Positions 18,321 through 31,170 of a stretch of 32,629 nt of DNA are shown here, piece by piece. The stretch is taken from NCBI GenBank assembly GCA_030141605.1, contig JAQGDQ010001013.1:37763-70391 (forward strand), in the 5' to 3' direction. Source of the DNA: Tubiluchus corallicola. Taxonomy: Eukaryota > Priapulida > Priapulimorpha > Priapulimorphida > Tubiluchidae. Positions within the stretch are counted from its first letter, which is position 1, and the number at the start of each line of letters is the position of its first letter. The notes below the pieces were generated by a model. The model searched no databases. It had not been told where the DNA came from and saw only the letters and a program-made list of their open reading frames with translations. The position numbers and the translations under genes are program-made.

Positions 18321-19083
18321 GGTTTTACACGTCAAATGTAGACACAGGAAAGTTCAAATGTGACTTAGGTAAGTCAAATGTAGACATAGGAAAGTTCAAA
18401 TGTGACTTAGGTAAGTCAAATGTAGACAAGGGGGGAAAGTTCAAATGTGGCTTAGGTAAGTCAAATGTAGACATAGGAAAGTTCAAATGTGACTTAGGTA
18501 AGTCAAATGTAGACAAGGGGGGAAAGTTCAAATGTGGCTTAGGTAAGTCAAATGTAGACATAGAATTCTACATTTTATTTGTCAACGTTCTACAAAAAAT
18601 GTCGGCAGAAAAGAATAAATCGGTTCCCACTTCCCAATGAACAGTGAATCACTAATTAGTTTTTTAAGTAATACATTAGCACTGCATTAGTGAATTAGTT
18701 TATCTCAAGAAACATTGCTTATTTTAAGAATGTATTGTTTTCTGTAACATTTCCAATGGTATGTAAAGTTTGCAGAATATTAGTGAACTATTAGTAGGCC
18801 TATAACGTTGTTATTTTAACTTATGAGCAATTATTAAATTGAAATTAAAGAATATTAAATTTAACATCCTTAAACTTTACCACCTATCCACATTTGAAAT
18901 ACCAATGTCACATTTGACTTGACATGTGTCTACATTTGACTTACCAAAAACGCTTAAGATTTCTTGAAAACCATTGTTAACACATTTGAACTAGCTAAGT
19001 CTACATTTGAGTTACCAAGACACATTTGAACTACCTAAATCTACATTTGAGTTTACGTCGGTCTACATTTGACATGTAAAACG
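18321..19083 (-). mobile_element. Fold-back MITE (copy 1, right arm)
   Basis: Partner of 12289-13051, same length. One terminal base has changed (GTTTTAC preceded by C in place of G at 19083). It precedes B' exon 1. Confidence 0.8.
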
Positions 19084-19333
19084 TATACAAGCGCGAATAA
19101 AGCAAAATGGTTGCACATTTTAAATGCATGTATGAAGTCTAACTCTGGCAAGGTAGTAGAGTCTAAATGAGATCGCTTTTCTCTCCTTTCGTTTGTTCGA
19201 ATGGTTTATAAATTTCCCTACTGTGTAATAGACTCTCTTGATTCTTAGACTGCCAATACATAGTAACCAGAACGTCTTTAACTCTGAAAGTTTTAATTTG
19301 CTAATAAAGACCAATTTGTGCAGATAAACATAC

Positions 19334-19459
19334 CGAAATTTCGACTTCAATACCTTTAGAAGTAAGTGTCCATTTACATGCTGGCTTTTTGCAATCGGCA
19401 GGTACGCTGTGTAAAACGTGTAAATTTAAACTCTGGCAATGACCGTTAGACGCAGCCAT
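19334..19459 (-). CDS. Possible small first exon, right-arm copy
   Basis: Reverse-complement partner of 11914-12039, open over the same 42 codons to the donor TTCG|GTATGT. A single-base indel relative to the left arm lies a few bases inside the putative intron and shortens the longer frame. Function unknown; it may be noncoding. Confidence 0.2.
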
Positions 19460-20549
19460 TTTGACGACAGGTCATTTGAAACAAGTTTAGATAACATTGT
19501 GTGAAGTTTAAAAAATAATCAGAGCTTTCGTAATGCACACGTCACTAACTGAGTAAAATTTTAAAATACTGTAACTTGTCAATAAGATTAAAAATCCATT
19601 TTTGGTTAGTGAGTAGTGCAACCTGGAGGGTGAGTCAGCGACATTTTTTCCAATTGGTGCAAACATTTTAAATTATTATATCTAGTTACATAAGTCTTTG
19701 GAGCAGGTAAGCGGAAAAATAAGTACTATAGATTTGCATGAAACGTTTTTTGGGACATAATTTTACATTGCCTTTTCTTCCTCTGATTTACGTTGCGTAG
19801 TGACGTCATGTAATGCCGTCGTCGGAACTGTATTGCGGGAGATTTAAAATGAAAACAAACAAAAATTCCTTTCAGTGCGAGTAAGACATACGCATAAAAT
19901 TGCTGCAAAGTAATATAATTTTTAAGGCGATTTTTCTGAAACCTACTTCAGGTACCCCCTTGTCTTCTCCTTTAAGTCATAAACGATAATTATGTTTATT
20001 GGAACGTTGAAATAGACACACTGTCGCGAATTGTTGCAAGTATGAAATAGTAGTGATTTCAAACACTAGTCTAAGCCGCATTCATAGGTAGTTTTGACCT
20101 TGTATAAGTAACATTTCATACTTGTTCCAGGGTTCGACCCGGTAGATAGCCTTACGGCCCGCCATCGGTGATGCGGGTAAGCGCTGGACAACGGACACTC
20201 CAGAAATTTAAAAAAAAGAAACAACAAAACCAAAACTTTGAATGCAAAAGGGACGGCTGAGAAGAACAACACAACAAGAAAAAAAAACAAAACCTGATGA
20301 CAATGCTTCAAACCTTACGGAATCCACGACACTCGACAGGCAGACAGGAGAAGTGCATTCCACGACTACCAGAAGTCAACTGACGATATCACGTGTTCGT
20401 TCTTTCCACAGGAAACCACTGCTCAACCAATCGCAGGTAATGTTATGGGCTTCCTAGTTTAAAGTGGAGGTCATAACATTACCTGTAGGCTGGTTGGCCT
20501 GGTGCCTATGAATAGAACTGTACAATGCACTTTCACCTGTTCAGCTCAG
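19460..20549. other. Unassigned DNA, right arm
   Basis: Counterpart of 10830-11913. The open frame at 20242-20457 is conserved in both arms but looks like translated intergenic DNA (Lys/Thr/Gln-rich, no domain), so I do not call it. Confidence 0.4.
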
Positions 20550-20551
20550 TA

Positions 20552-20721
20552 CAGTGGCCGCCGCTTATTGTGGACACCTCGGGCCAGCAGTGTATGTCCA
20601 TATTAAGCGGCGGTTGTCCATATTAACCGGCGGATTTTATTAGGGGAAAATTCCGTCCCTCGCGTGTCCACAATAACCGGCTGTCCACAATAACCGTGTC
20701 CATAATAAGCGGCGGCCACTG
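20552..20721. mobile_element. Pogo/Tc1-type MITE, right arm only
   Basis: This 170-bp element has near-perfect terminal inverted repeats beginning CAGTGGCCGCCGCTTATTGT and ending AATAAGCGGCGGCCACTG. It has the TA target duplication (20550-20551 and 20722-20723) typical of Tc1/mariner/pogo transposons. The left arm has the intact empty site with a single TA. The interior repeats GTCCACAATAACCGG-like modules. It inserted after the arms separated. Confidence 0.92.
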
Positions 20722-20863
20722 TATAATGAATATCGAATGTTGTAAAAGCCTTCTGACAAACAAACTCATTGGTAATGTGTAGATACTGTGGCGTGGAGAA
20801 CATTGAAATTACCACCGCTTAGACGGCTTAATTATAAATTATTATCTTGATTAGTTGGTATGA

Positions 20864-21386
20864 TGATTGCTCTGTTTAATATTGTTTATCTGTTTTCACT
20901 CTTGTTTTATGTATGTAAATATGTAAATATATGTATGTTAGCATTAGAATAAATCGTTACTCTTTTCGGCAGGTTTTAAACACAAGTGAGTACAGTGGTC
21001 TGCACATAAATACGTATGTCTTTTTATTTAATGATGAGATGATTGTACTGTTTAATATTGTATGTCTGTTTTCACTCTTGTTTTATGTATATAAGTATGT
21101 AAATATATGTATGTTAGCAATAGAATTAATTGTTTCTCTTTTTGGCAGTTATTAAACACAAGCGAGTACAGTGGTCTACACATAAATACGTATGTCTTTT
21201 TATTCAATGATGAGATGATTACACTGTTTAATATTGTTTGTCTGTTTTCACTGTTGTTTTATATGTATATAAGTATGTAAATATATGTATGTTAGCATTA
21301 GAATTAATTGTTTCTCTTTTTGGCAGGTTTTAAACACAAGCAAGTACAGTGGTCTACACATAAATACGTATGTCTTTTTATTCAAG
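20864..21386. repeat. ~174-bp tandem repeat, right arm
   Basis: Three units, mirror of 10168-10690, with a few small indels. Confidence 0.8.
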
Positions 21387-21418
21387 TTTTTTCGGTTTTG
21401 TTTACTAAAGTAATTTAG

Positions 21419-21795
21419 AAATGGATGTGGCGGAGATGAGGATGTTGAGATGGATGATGGGAGTAACAAGAAGGGATAAAATCAGGAATAGTAATATTAG
21501 AGGAACAGTGAAAGTAGTGGAAGCCTCGAAAACGAAACAAGAGGCAAGATTGCGATGGTATGGGCACCAGAAAAGGAGAGTCGGGGAAGATCACGTGGGA
21601 AGGGAGGCCATGGAAATGGAAGTGCTGGGAAATAGAAAAAGAGGACGACCCAAGCTGAGATGGTTTGAATGCATAAACGGAGACCTTAGAGAGAAGAACA
21701 TAAATGAAGAGATGGTCAACAACAGGAATGCATGGAGAAAACTTATTCACAACGGCGACCCCGCATAGGGAAAAGTTGAGAAGAAGAAGAAGAAG
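21419..21795 (+). mobile_element. 5'-truncated LINE 3' end, open copy
   Basis: The frame 21421-21768 encodes MDVAEMRMLRWMMGVTRRD ... EARLRWYGHQKRR ... RKRGRPKLRWFECINGD ... NGDPA, the C-terminal tail of a LINE ORF2, then a GAAGAAGAA tail. The target duplication TTACTAAAGTAATTTAG lies at 21402-21418 and 21796-21812. It has only the C-terminal ~115 residues, so it is dead despite the open frame. Confidence 0.9.
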
Positions 21796-21947
21796 TTACT
21801 AAAGTAATTTAGGAACGGCGGATATTCCGCGCTTCTACTTCTTTAAAGTATCACATTTTTCTTCAAATTCCCACCCTTCTTGAAAAGAGTAGTATTCTGT
21901 TTTGCTCTCAATTTAAATGCTTTTTGAGGAATTTCCGGGTTGACCCC

Positions 21948-22415
<468 letters not shown>

Positions 22416-22419
22416 TCAT

Positions 22420-22875
22420 ACACCCGTCACGTCTATTGTAGACATTGGTCAGGCACAGAATTCTAAAATAAAAGAAATCTGCCTTCAGACGGGTAAACGC
22501 AGCAGTAATCCAGCAAAAAACTAGACACTGCTACGCCAGTGGCTTGTCAGCACCACTTCCGAAAAATATAATAAGAATGTGAATAATTTAAACTAGAAAG
22601 CATGGAATGATTGAGCTCATGTTCATAATGTCTGCACTAAGTCGTTGCATTGCTCGAAGTGGCATAGGACTGGTTGTACAAGATACCCTAGTAGACTAGC
22701 TAGAAAAGGGGTGGCTAAAACATGGAGAGGTAACAGGATGTTCCGGTTAACCTGCCTGTTTTTAAATAATGCAAACGTCTATGCTGTTTCACATTGTCTT
22801 TGTTTGACGGCGAGACGTGTGTTATTTCATTTGGTAAAGAAAATTAATGATGCAAAGACATTGGCACGCACTGTA
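22420..22875. other. Unassigned DNA, right arm
   Basis: Counterpart of 9113-9565. The 22645-22941 frame is not conserved as protein in the left arm (different length and start), so it is not called. Confidence 0.4.
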
Positions 22876-23413
22876 AACATGTTCAGACTAGCAAGCTTTC
22901 TGTCGCGAGTTTTTTCTCTGAGAGTAAACTCGCAAGTGTGAACGCGGTTTACGAGTTACTATCGGCAAAAAATTGCGAACTCCCCCACAATTACTGCGAG
23001 TTACTGTTTACTGTGAATGCCTCGGTGAGTTACTGTCTAGTGTGAACGCCTTGGAGAGTTACTGTCTCGTGTGAACTCCTCGACGAGTTACTGCCTAGTG
23101 TGAACTCCTTGATGAGTTACTGTCTAGTGTGAACTCCTCGACGAGTTACTGTCTAGTGTGAACTCCTCGACGAGTTACTGTCTAGTGTGAATACCTCGAC
23201 GAGTTCCTGTTTACTGTGAAAGCCTCGGCGAGTTACTGTCTAGTGTGAACGCCTCGGCGAGTTACTTTCGGTACTTCTGGCAGTGAAAAGGGCAGCATCA
23301 GCTCGGGCTTACTCTCGAAGAGTAACTCACAGCAGGCTTGGCTTTCTAGTCTAGACATGCTTGCGAGTTACTTAGCGAGTTCACTTGGCGAAAATCTCGC
23401 TAGTCTAAACGTG
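22876..23413. mobile_element. Fold-back element with short 29-bp minisatellite
   Basis: Partner of 8261-9112. Terminal repeats are ATGTTCAGACTAGCAAG and CGCTAGTCTAAACGTGC. About 10 units of the 29-bp repeat lie inside, versus about 21 on the left. Confidence 0.7.
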
Positions 23414-23525
23414 CCCTTATTAATACAGTGTCTATTATGTCTATGGTTGGACTTTACATAGAACTTTCTAGAAGTCAGATCATTCAAACCATTTACCCAA
23501 GAATGGAATTTTTTTTCCACTAGAC

Positions 23526-24005
23526 CAGGGGTGTGCAAATTGCGGCCCACCGAGAGAATTTGTGCGGCCCGCGAAGAGATTTGTCAACCTACTGAAAGTG
23601 CGGCCCGGGCGATTAATTGAGTGTATCCAACTGAAGTCCGTGCCACGATCCCAAATATAGTGCAGGTAGTTTTTTCTACTAGATCGGATGCCATTAACCC
23701 TTACCAGACGGTTGTAGCTTAATGTCACTGTACTACACAGACTGTGTGATACACATTACTAATATGCATTGTAATGAAATTACCACTATCTGTCCTGAAA
23801 GTAGAAATATATGGTTTGTAATATAAATTTTAATAACTTCTAAAATGGTTTCTTGAGTGTAGTAGTAATGATGTACGCAGGTCAGATGCAAAAAATCATT
23901 ATTAGGCCCTACTGTATTTGGCTCCTTGATCAAACTGCCTGTGGCCCGCAGGAATTGCGGGAAAGTTTAATGTGGCCCGGCTAGTCAGATAATTTGCACC
24001 CCCTG
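23526..24005 (+). mobile_element. hAT-type MITE (copy 2, right arm)
   Basis: Ends CAGGGGTGTGCAAATT and AATTTGCACCCCCTG. Flanks CACTAGAC and CATTAAAC are six of eight alike. Partner of 7669-8150. Confidence 0.8.
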
Positions 24006-24615
24006 CATTAAACGATGCCGGGTGAGTTTCATTTTTTAAACTTGAATAAAAATAATTGAAACCAATCTGCTGTGATTAAAGCTACTTTGTAGACAGAACG
24101 TTATGATTATTACATTTCTGCAGAAATTTGCAGTTGTTATCGTAATTTTGTTGCTATTTTAGGAACAGTAAACAGCACTAGTGTTCATGGTCACTGTGAC
24201 ATTGTATTGCAAAAGTTGATGGAAAAGGAAATAATTGATCTTCGATTAGGAAATCTATCGTGGACGCCTGATTGGGTTCGTCAGAAAATCTATGAGAAAG
24301 TTTTATGAACTACTTTTCACTCGCGTTCACATAGCTTAAGCTTCACTCAAGTGTGGAAAGCCCTTTACTCCGTTTAGTATTTACTGCGCTAGTTTCTCCG
24401 CTAGTGGGTGGCTGCGTTTTCGTTCTTAAGGGCTCTTTCGCGTGGCATCCGAACTTTCATGTGACCGTAATAATTCCGCAGATTTGCAGTTTGCAAGGTG
24501 GCAAAAATCAAGTATAAATTAACTATATTAAAGATGCGCTGATCCATTAACGAGTTCGCTACCTTAACTGGATAAAACTAATGATGATATTCAACCAAAC
24601 TGATTGACGAATTAA
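24006..24615 (-). other. Gene A' 3' flank
   Basis: Counterpart of 7056-7668. No gene or clear poly(A) signal is evident. Confidence 0.4.
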
Positions 24616-25064
24616 CTAGGATTCGGAACTTCTGGACTGGAAAGTCTGACCCGAATCATCTGTTGTAGTCTGGTTTAGACTACTTTCAGCAGTGGTACCA
24701 CTAGCCTCAGATAAAGCTCTCTGCCTTCTCCTGCGGTACAGCATCACCACTAACAGCAAAATAGTTAAAAGAATCATTGCTCCAATCCCGGCAACGACCA
24801 TCAAAATGGCGGAAAGGTAACTCGCCGGTGTCTTTGCTGTCGATGCGACTCCCTTTTGACTGACCTCCTCCGGAGTGGTTTCTGTGTCGTTCGTATCGTT
24901 GACTGTGGTTTCTGTGAGCGTTTCTATCGTCACGTTTGGTAGTTCGCAGTCAAAGTCCACAATTTCAGCATCTAGCATGGCTGGCGTATTACAATCAACT
25001 ACACTTTCGGACCAAGCTTCGGTTTTCGTCCACAGGATGTCGCAATCGCAGATTAGTTCGTTAC
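24616..25064 (-). CDS. Gene A' exon 3: LRRCT, membrane helix, tail
   Basis: Right-arm copy of 6607-7055, same length, phase and stop. It encodes NELICDCDILW, a stalk (NDTETTPEE here, NDTESTPEE on the left), the membrane helix, RRRRQR and the 39-aa Ser/Thr-rich tail (SGQTFQ here, SGRTFQ on the left). Most differences between the arms are silent, so both copies look functional. The decoy acceptor is also kept at 25197. Confidence 0.85.
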
Positions 25065-25231
25065 CTGTGAAAATTCATTATACATATATGAAGATGTTCT
25101 AAAGGTAATTGCCAAGACACTAGAATACAGGTAGAATTCAAGTAAAATACAAGTGAGCTTAATTTTTTAAAATCATTATCGCATATTAGTTCGTTACCTG
25201 TCAAAATCCATTATACATATATGAAAAAGTT

Positions 25232-25822
25232 TTTTTTACATGCGCACGATAATCAGGTTTTGTTAATACAAAAATATGATACAATTCATGAATTCTGCGC
25301 TAGAGACCTAAGAAGCTAGCTTATGGTAGGCCACTAGAATTAGTTACGAAAAAATTACAATATATACAGATACAATATTACAATATATACAAATATGAAT
25401 ACGGGTGCGAAGTAATAAAAATATTATTATACTATACAAGTTTTTGAAAATGAAAAACAACAAATCATGATTGAGTGATCAGTTATATGTTTCAAGTAAG
25501 TTTAATTTATATTTTTTTAAATATGGACAGCGAGTTGGCATTTTTAATAGCTGGAGCAATTGAATTCCATATGTAAGGGCCATTGTATTTAATAGAAAAT
25601 TTTCTAACGTTTGTGTTGCACTGTATGTAGTGATAGTTAAGTTTATAACGTGTGCCGTAATTATGCATCTCAGCATTCAAACAAAAATAATCAGTAAATA
25701 AGGGAGGCAATAATTTATGAGAGAATTTGTACATGAAAATGGCAGTTTGGAACTTATTAATGTCGTAAATGTTTAGAAAGTTTAGTCTTTTAAATATTGG
25801 CGGTGTATGGTCCTGATAAGGT
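25232..25822 (-). mobile_element. LINE 3' end in A' intron 2
   Basis: Partner of 5850-6440. The frame 25734-25507 reads MYKFSHKLLPPLF ... NYGTRYKLNYHY ... IKYNGPYIWNS ... FKKI. It is flanked by the duplicated 59-bp repeat and acceptor copy. Confidence 0.75.
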
Positions 25823-26269
25823 AATTGCTAAGACACTAGAATACAGGTAGAATTCAAGTAGAATACAGGTGAGCTTTATTTACATAAATCATTAATGACA
25901 CTATACATTGCTCTCTCAGTTTAAGTCACATGCTTACTCAATGATCTCTGAAAGCCAACTGACCAGGTAAGTTTTTCCATGAAGCAAGGAAGCCAGCAAT
26001 TCAATGAAGGTAAATCTTATGCATACTTGTTCAAGGATGAAAGTTTAGACTGTACATAAAGAAATAAACTTATTTTATAGCTGAAATTTCTTGCGTTGGA
26101 TTTTTAATGTTTTAACAAGAGAACGTAATAATATGATTAATGATCATAATTAAGAACTAATAAAAAATAAGATAAAGAAATCGGGAGCTTCACGACAACA
26201 TAACTTACTAAAACAATTATTTAATTTATTCAAAAAGTCCCTAAAATGAAAAGACGGAAAAATGAATAA

Positions 26270-26370
26270 ACACGTAGTGGGGGAAAAACGGGGGCGCAAA
26301 GGAGATTTGAACCCACATCCACTAAATTTTTATCACCTAGTACACTGGTTACTCAGCTATAACTTTTTCA
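26270..26370 (-). other. tRNA-like or SINE relic, right arm
   Basis: Reverse complement of 5300-5390, with A-box-like and B-box-like motifs retained. The rest of 25850-26480 shows nothing more. Confidence 0.3.
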
Positions 26371-26488
26371 AGGCAATTATTGGCTTTCCCGCACGCTCCT
26401 AGGCATACAATTTAACTCGACGTACAACTGATTAACAATGCAAGGTTCCAATGCGGAGTGATATCAATCCTAAACTCATCATCTAGAT

Positions 26489-26988
26489 CAGGGGTGTGCA
26501 AATTATCTGACTAGCCGGGCCACATTAAACTTTCCCACAATTCCTGCTGGCCACAGGCAGTTTGATCAAGGAGCCAAGTACAGAAAGGCCTAATAACGAT
26601 TTTTTTGCATTCGACCTGCGTACATCATTACTACTGCACTCAAGTAACTATTTCAGAAGTTATTAAAATTTATATTACAAACCATATATTTTTACTTTCA
26701 GGACAGATAGTGGTAATTTCATTACAATGCATATTAGTAATGTGTATCACACAGTCTGTGTAGTACACTGACATTAAGCTACAACCGTCTTGTAAGGGTT
26801 AATAGCATCCGATCTAGTAGAAAAAACTACCCGCACTATCTTTGGGATCGTGGCACGGACTTCAGCTGGATACACTCAATTAATCGCCCGGGCCGCACTT
26901 TCATTAGGTTGACAAATCTCTTCACGGGCCGCACAAGTTCTCTCGGCGGGCCGCATGGGGCCCGCGAGCCGCAATTTGCACACCCCTG
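26489..26988 (-). mobile_element. hAT-type MITE (copy 1, right arm)
   Basis: Same 500-bp length as 4679-5178. Flanks ATCTAGAT and ATCTAGAC. Ends CAGGGGTGTGCAAATT and AATTTGCACACCCCTG. Confidence 0.85.
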
Positions 26989-27134
26989 ATCTAGACCATG
27001 GATTAAAACTCCATCTGGGACATTTCCGGTCAAGAATCCGTTTCACGTGCAAGTTTATAGCAACTGCCAGTGCCTCATATTTTTGTCAAAAACGAATAGT
27101 AAAGAAGTCGCATAAGTTTTCTGAGATTTGCAGA

Positions 27135-27257
27135 TAATAAAAATAATAATAATAATAATAATATTAATAATAACAATAATAAAAATAATAATAATAATAA
27201 TAACAATAATAATAATAATAATAATAATAATACTAATACTAATACTAATACTAATAC

Positions 27258-27302
<45 letters not shown>

Positions 27303-27327
27303 CAATAATAATAATAATAATAATAAT
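27135..27327. repeat. (TAA)n microsatellite, right arm
   Basis: Reverse complement of 4341-4535, nearly unchanged in length, including the TACTAA block. Confidence 0.95.
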
Positions 27328-27565
27328 CTTTATTTAAAGTCGGCTTTTGGGTAAACAACATTAGCTCAAAGAGCTATTATCGCCAACTGTAAATAACAAC
27401 CTACAACTACATAACAGAGACTATTATTATCCTACTTTTACCCCAAATACCACGCGTCAGGCAGGGCAAAGCAGGTACCATTTTTAAAGTGTTTGGTATG
27501 ACCCGGCCGCTGGTTCGAACTCACGACCTCCCAGACGGAAAGCGGGCGCGTTACCTCTAGAGATA
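27325..27565 (-). mobile_element. tRNA-derived SINE in A' intron 2
   Basis: Partner of 4104-4344, with B box GAGTTCGAACC on the minus strand. The tail runs into the TAA microsatellite. Confidence 0.7.
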
Positions 27566-27657
27566 AGGAAAAAACAAAGCAGAGTTTTCTGAAAATTAGC
27601 GATTCTTAGCAGAATACAGGTAATTTTCCTTTGCAACAAAATAAAATTTTGACTTAC

Positions 27658-28156
27658 CAAGCAACATTATGGTCACCTCTTCGAAAGGCATATTGCTATG
27701 AAATATAGGCCTGTCCATATGCCGTATAGGATTGTGTTTTATTACTAGTCTACTCAGCTTGGGATTGGTTGAAAAATCCAGCACCAATGTCCTTAAAACA
27801 GGATTATTAGATATCTCCAACACAGTCATATCTGGCTGATTGCCAAAAGCTCTGGGATGTATATTTGTGAGTTCCTCATTTCCCTTAATTGCAATACTAT
27901 CCGTCACCTGAGCCATAATGTCGTTTTCTGAAATGTCCGTCAGTTCTGTGGATTCTATAACCACCTGCCTCAACACTTTCCCTAATAGGAAGTTTTCAGG
28001 TAACCGCTTTTCAAGATAGAATTCGACCGTGAAGGAATTAATGTGACCTTGTAGCATGATGCTCCTCATGGTAAGTTCTTCTTCCGTGGTATTTGGACAG
28101 TTCACGTCACATTCTTCGGGATACGGGAAGCTTTGGTCGTATTTACACCGTGGTAC
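27658..28156 (-). CDS. Gene A' exon 2: LRR ectodomain
   Basis: Right-arm copy of 3511-4009: 499 bp, acceptor TTTCAG|GTACC at 28156, donor CTTG|GTAAGT at 27658. It differs from the left exon at five bases, of which only one alters the protein (V to I in RLVIKHN). All cysteines and LRR positions are kept. It is joined to exon 1' in phase 0 and exon 3' in phase 1, for a 381-aa product. Confidence 0.85.
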
Positions 28157-28685
28157 CTGAAATGGATACAAAACACCAGTTTAACGTGTTGACCAAAAGT
28201 TTCTTTATTCTGAAAGACAATTATTAACATTTAGTTTAATTTGCATTGAGTAGAAGAAAATTAGTTGCATGATTAAATGTATTGCTATAACTAAGAACTG
28301 ATATAAAACTTATGTAAACTATATTGAAATTAATTAACAATAACTTGCGTTGTTAGAGCCTTTAATAGTTACAAAGACAGGAATGAGAACTCCAAGTTGC
28401 CTTAAGAACAACAATGTCACAACAATAAATTCACAAGAAATTTACAGTCATAATGCTCATCACAGTCAGAAAAATAGAGCAATGGCGGAGAGAACCAAAA
28501 GACGGGTAAAATGTCATACAACTACTACAGCTATTGCTCACGAAAGACCGTGTGACCATGACTTAAAAGTGTGACTATTGTAAAAGGTAAAAAGCCTACT
28601 AAATAAACAAACAGGTGGCAGCACCGTGGCAGTAATTGAGAACTAAATTAAAACCAAAAAAGGGCCTATGCCCCCGCTACAGTAC
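28157..28685 (-). other. Gene A' intron 1
   Basis: Counterpart of 2979-3510, with a few small indels. No embedded element is recognised. Confidence 0.6.
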
Positions 28686-28883
28686 CTGCTCATCGATGGG
28701 AATGGTTGTGCACGTGGATTCCCAAAATTGCAGAGAACTAGGTGTAAAAATGGCGGCTAAAACACACAGAGTAAATAAGATCTTCCAGTCTTTCTGTGTG
28801 TTTAAAATTATGGCCCAGGAACATGGCGTCCCATGCCATACTTGTCTTTGTTTGGCAGTGAAAGGCTTATTAAACGTCGCCAT
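28686..28883 (-). CDS. Gene A' exon 1: leader and signal segment
   Basis: Right-arm copy of 2781-2978 from ATG 28883 (28889 is the alternative) to CAG|GTACTG. It encodes 66 residues with one change (NTQKDW here, NTQEDW on the left). The hydrophobic segment at residues 35-49 is identical. Confidence 0.7.
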
Positions 28884-28918
28884 TATCATTCGAATAGCAC
28901 TGCCACACAGCGGCTGGA

Positions 28919-29150
28919 ACTGTAAACAATTAATACAACCGTATGCACTATAAACCATTAAAACAACCGTATGCACCATAAACATTTAATACAACCGTAT
29001 GCACCATAAACAATTAATACAACCGTATGCACCATAAACATTTAATACAACCGTATGCACTATAAACCACTAATACAACCGTCTGCACCATAAACCATTA
29101 ATACAACCGTCTGCACTAAAAACAATGAATACAACAATATGCATTGTAAA
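28919..29150. repeat. 28-bp minisatellite upstream of A'
   Basis: About eight units, mirror of 2516-2750, with the same variants in slightly different order. Confidence 0.85.
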
Positions 29151-29611
29151 CAATTAATAAATAATCGATCAACAATGCACTGTCTATCATATTTTTTATC
29201 TATGGCTTGACATTATCTATAGCTTCTAGAATTTTATTAAACTAGCCTACTGACAATTCTCGAATTCTAATTCCATTTGTTGCAACACATTTTTATATGG
29301 GTTAATTAAGTTACTGTAAGAGAAATGAAATAATTCTAATTGATTATTAACAATGGATTCTTTTTTCACAATGAACAAAACCGTTGAATTTCAGTTTTCT
29401 AATTTGAATTCAAAGTGTTTGAAACTGATGTTATAACTTTCTTATAATTTATTAACTATGCCTACCTAACTAACATAATTGTTAATATGCTTGATTTAAT
29501 CTTTGTAAATGAAGAAAAGGATTCATGAAATGATACCGAGCTTCATTTTGGATTTAATCACGTGGTCACTACAGCACAATGTACGTTTGTTCTGTCTGAA
29601 ACCATAACGTA
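29151..29611. other. AT-rich unassigned DNA, right arm
   Basis: Counterpart of 2057-2515. Nothing recognisable. Confidence 0.45.
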
Positions 29612-30205
29612 TCCAGTTATGTAATTCTGATGCCATCCGGGATGAGATGAATCTGTTGTTGCATTGAAATTATGAAAGTGTCCTATTTAAGGAACGATTA
29701 TGTCAGTTATGTAATTCTGATGCTATCCAGGATGAGATGCATCTGTTGTTGCATTGAAATTATGAAAGCGTCCCATTTAATGAACGATTATGTTAGTTAT
29801 GTAATTCTGATGCTATCCAGGATGAGATGCATCTGTTGTTACATTGAAATTATGAAAGTGTCCCATTTAATGAATGATTATGTGAGTTATGTAATTCTGA
29901 TGCTATCCAGGATGAGATGCATCTGTTTTTACATTGAAATTATGAAAGTCTCCCATTTAATGAACGATTACGTCAGTTATGTAATTCTGATGCTATCCAG
30001 GATGAGATGCATCTGTTGTTACATTGAAATTATGAAAGTGTCCCATTTAATGAACGATTATGTCAGTTATGTAATTCTGATGCTATCCAGAATGAGATGC
30101 ATCTGTTGTTACATTGAAATTATGAAAGTATCCCATTTAATGAACGATTACGTCAGTTATGTAATTCTGATGCTATCCAGAATGAGATGCATCTGTTGTT
30201 ACCAA
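29612..30205. repeat. 90-bp minisatellite, right arm
   Basis: CAGTTATGTAATTCTGATGC recurs at about 29614, 29704, 29794, 29884, 29974, 30064 and 30154, about one unit fewer than on the left. The net length difference between arms here is about 60 bp. The last unit breaks off directly into the flank (GTTACCAAAAGTCTCA). Confidence 0.9.
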
Positions 30206-30430
30206 AAGTCTCATTTGTCGTGTAAAGACATGAAATTTAACTTAGTCCTGTAACCCTGGATTAGAGCTTACAGATTACAGGAATCCTGCGTACTTGATGA
30301 TCACCTACTAGCATTGTCTGGCGACATTAAACTCTACGTAACTGCAGTGTACAACAATGTACGAAAATGACGTTGCACGTGCTGTGACAACGGAGACGGA
30401 GTAGAGCGTTGATAGGAAGTGATTATTTAA

Positions 30431-30900
30431 TGCTTACGTTACCAGCATATTTATGTACAACAGTAAAACTTGGGGTTTAGCAATTACTCAAGAAAAGCAG
30501 CTTGACACATTTTCATAGAAGTCTTCTTAGGAAAGTTTTAAAAATAAGATGGCCATACATAATCAGAAACGAAGATTTATACACCAGAACAAAAGAAATT
30601 TATTGGAGTTTAAACGTGAAGATCCGAAGATTAAGATGGCTAGGACATCTTCTAAGATTACCAAATGAAGCACCAGTAAGAATTGCCTTTAAAGGAAGCC
30701 TTAAAACCTTGCAAAAAACCACCTGGTAAACCTAAAACAACTTGGATGGCTAAGATAAATAAAGATGTTCAACAACTTCAACCAAATCTATCTTTAGGAG
30801 TAGAAGAACTTACGCTGTTCGCTGCAGATAGAAGTGGGTGGAATGCTCTGATAAATGAGGATACCTCAATGCCTACAACAGGTGGAATGAGATTTTGAAG
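30431..30900 (+). pseudogene. LINE C-terminal fragment, right arm
   Basis: Plus strand reads NSKTWGLAITQEKQLDTFHR, LLRKVLKIRWPYII, RRLRWLGHLLRLP, then after a frameshift GKPKTTWMAKINKD. Same decayed LINE tail as 700-1170. Confidence 0.7.
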
Positions 30901-31009
30901 AAGGAAATGATTCCTGATCCATCAGTACCAACAGTACACTGATTTCCTGTTATAATTAGCATCCCTGATCTGCCTAGATGTTTGCTGTGCTGTATTAATT
31001 GTTTTACTA

Positions 31010-31170
31010 CAGCCTGTGACTGACTGTTCAACTTCTAAGAGAGGCATTCACTCGGTATTATTACTGGATGCAACTAAAGCATTCGATCGTGTTGTAAGTT
31101 GTGTCCAAAGAAAACTCATTGACAAAAGCGTGTTACCACTTGTTGTATGGTTGTTAATGTATATTAATAT
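31010..31170 (+). pseudogene. LINE RT fragment interrupted by LTR
   Basis: Reads STSKRGIHSVLLLDATKAFD, then KLIDKSVLPLVVWLLMYIN up to the LTR. The left-arm copy lacks one residue (LVW for LVVW). Confidence 0.75.
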
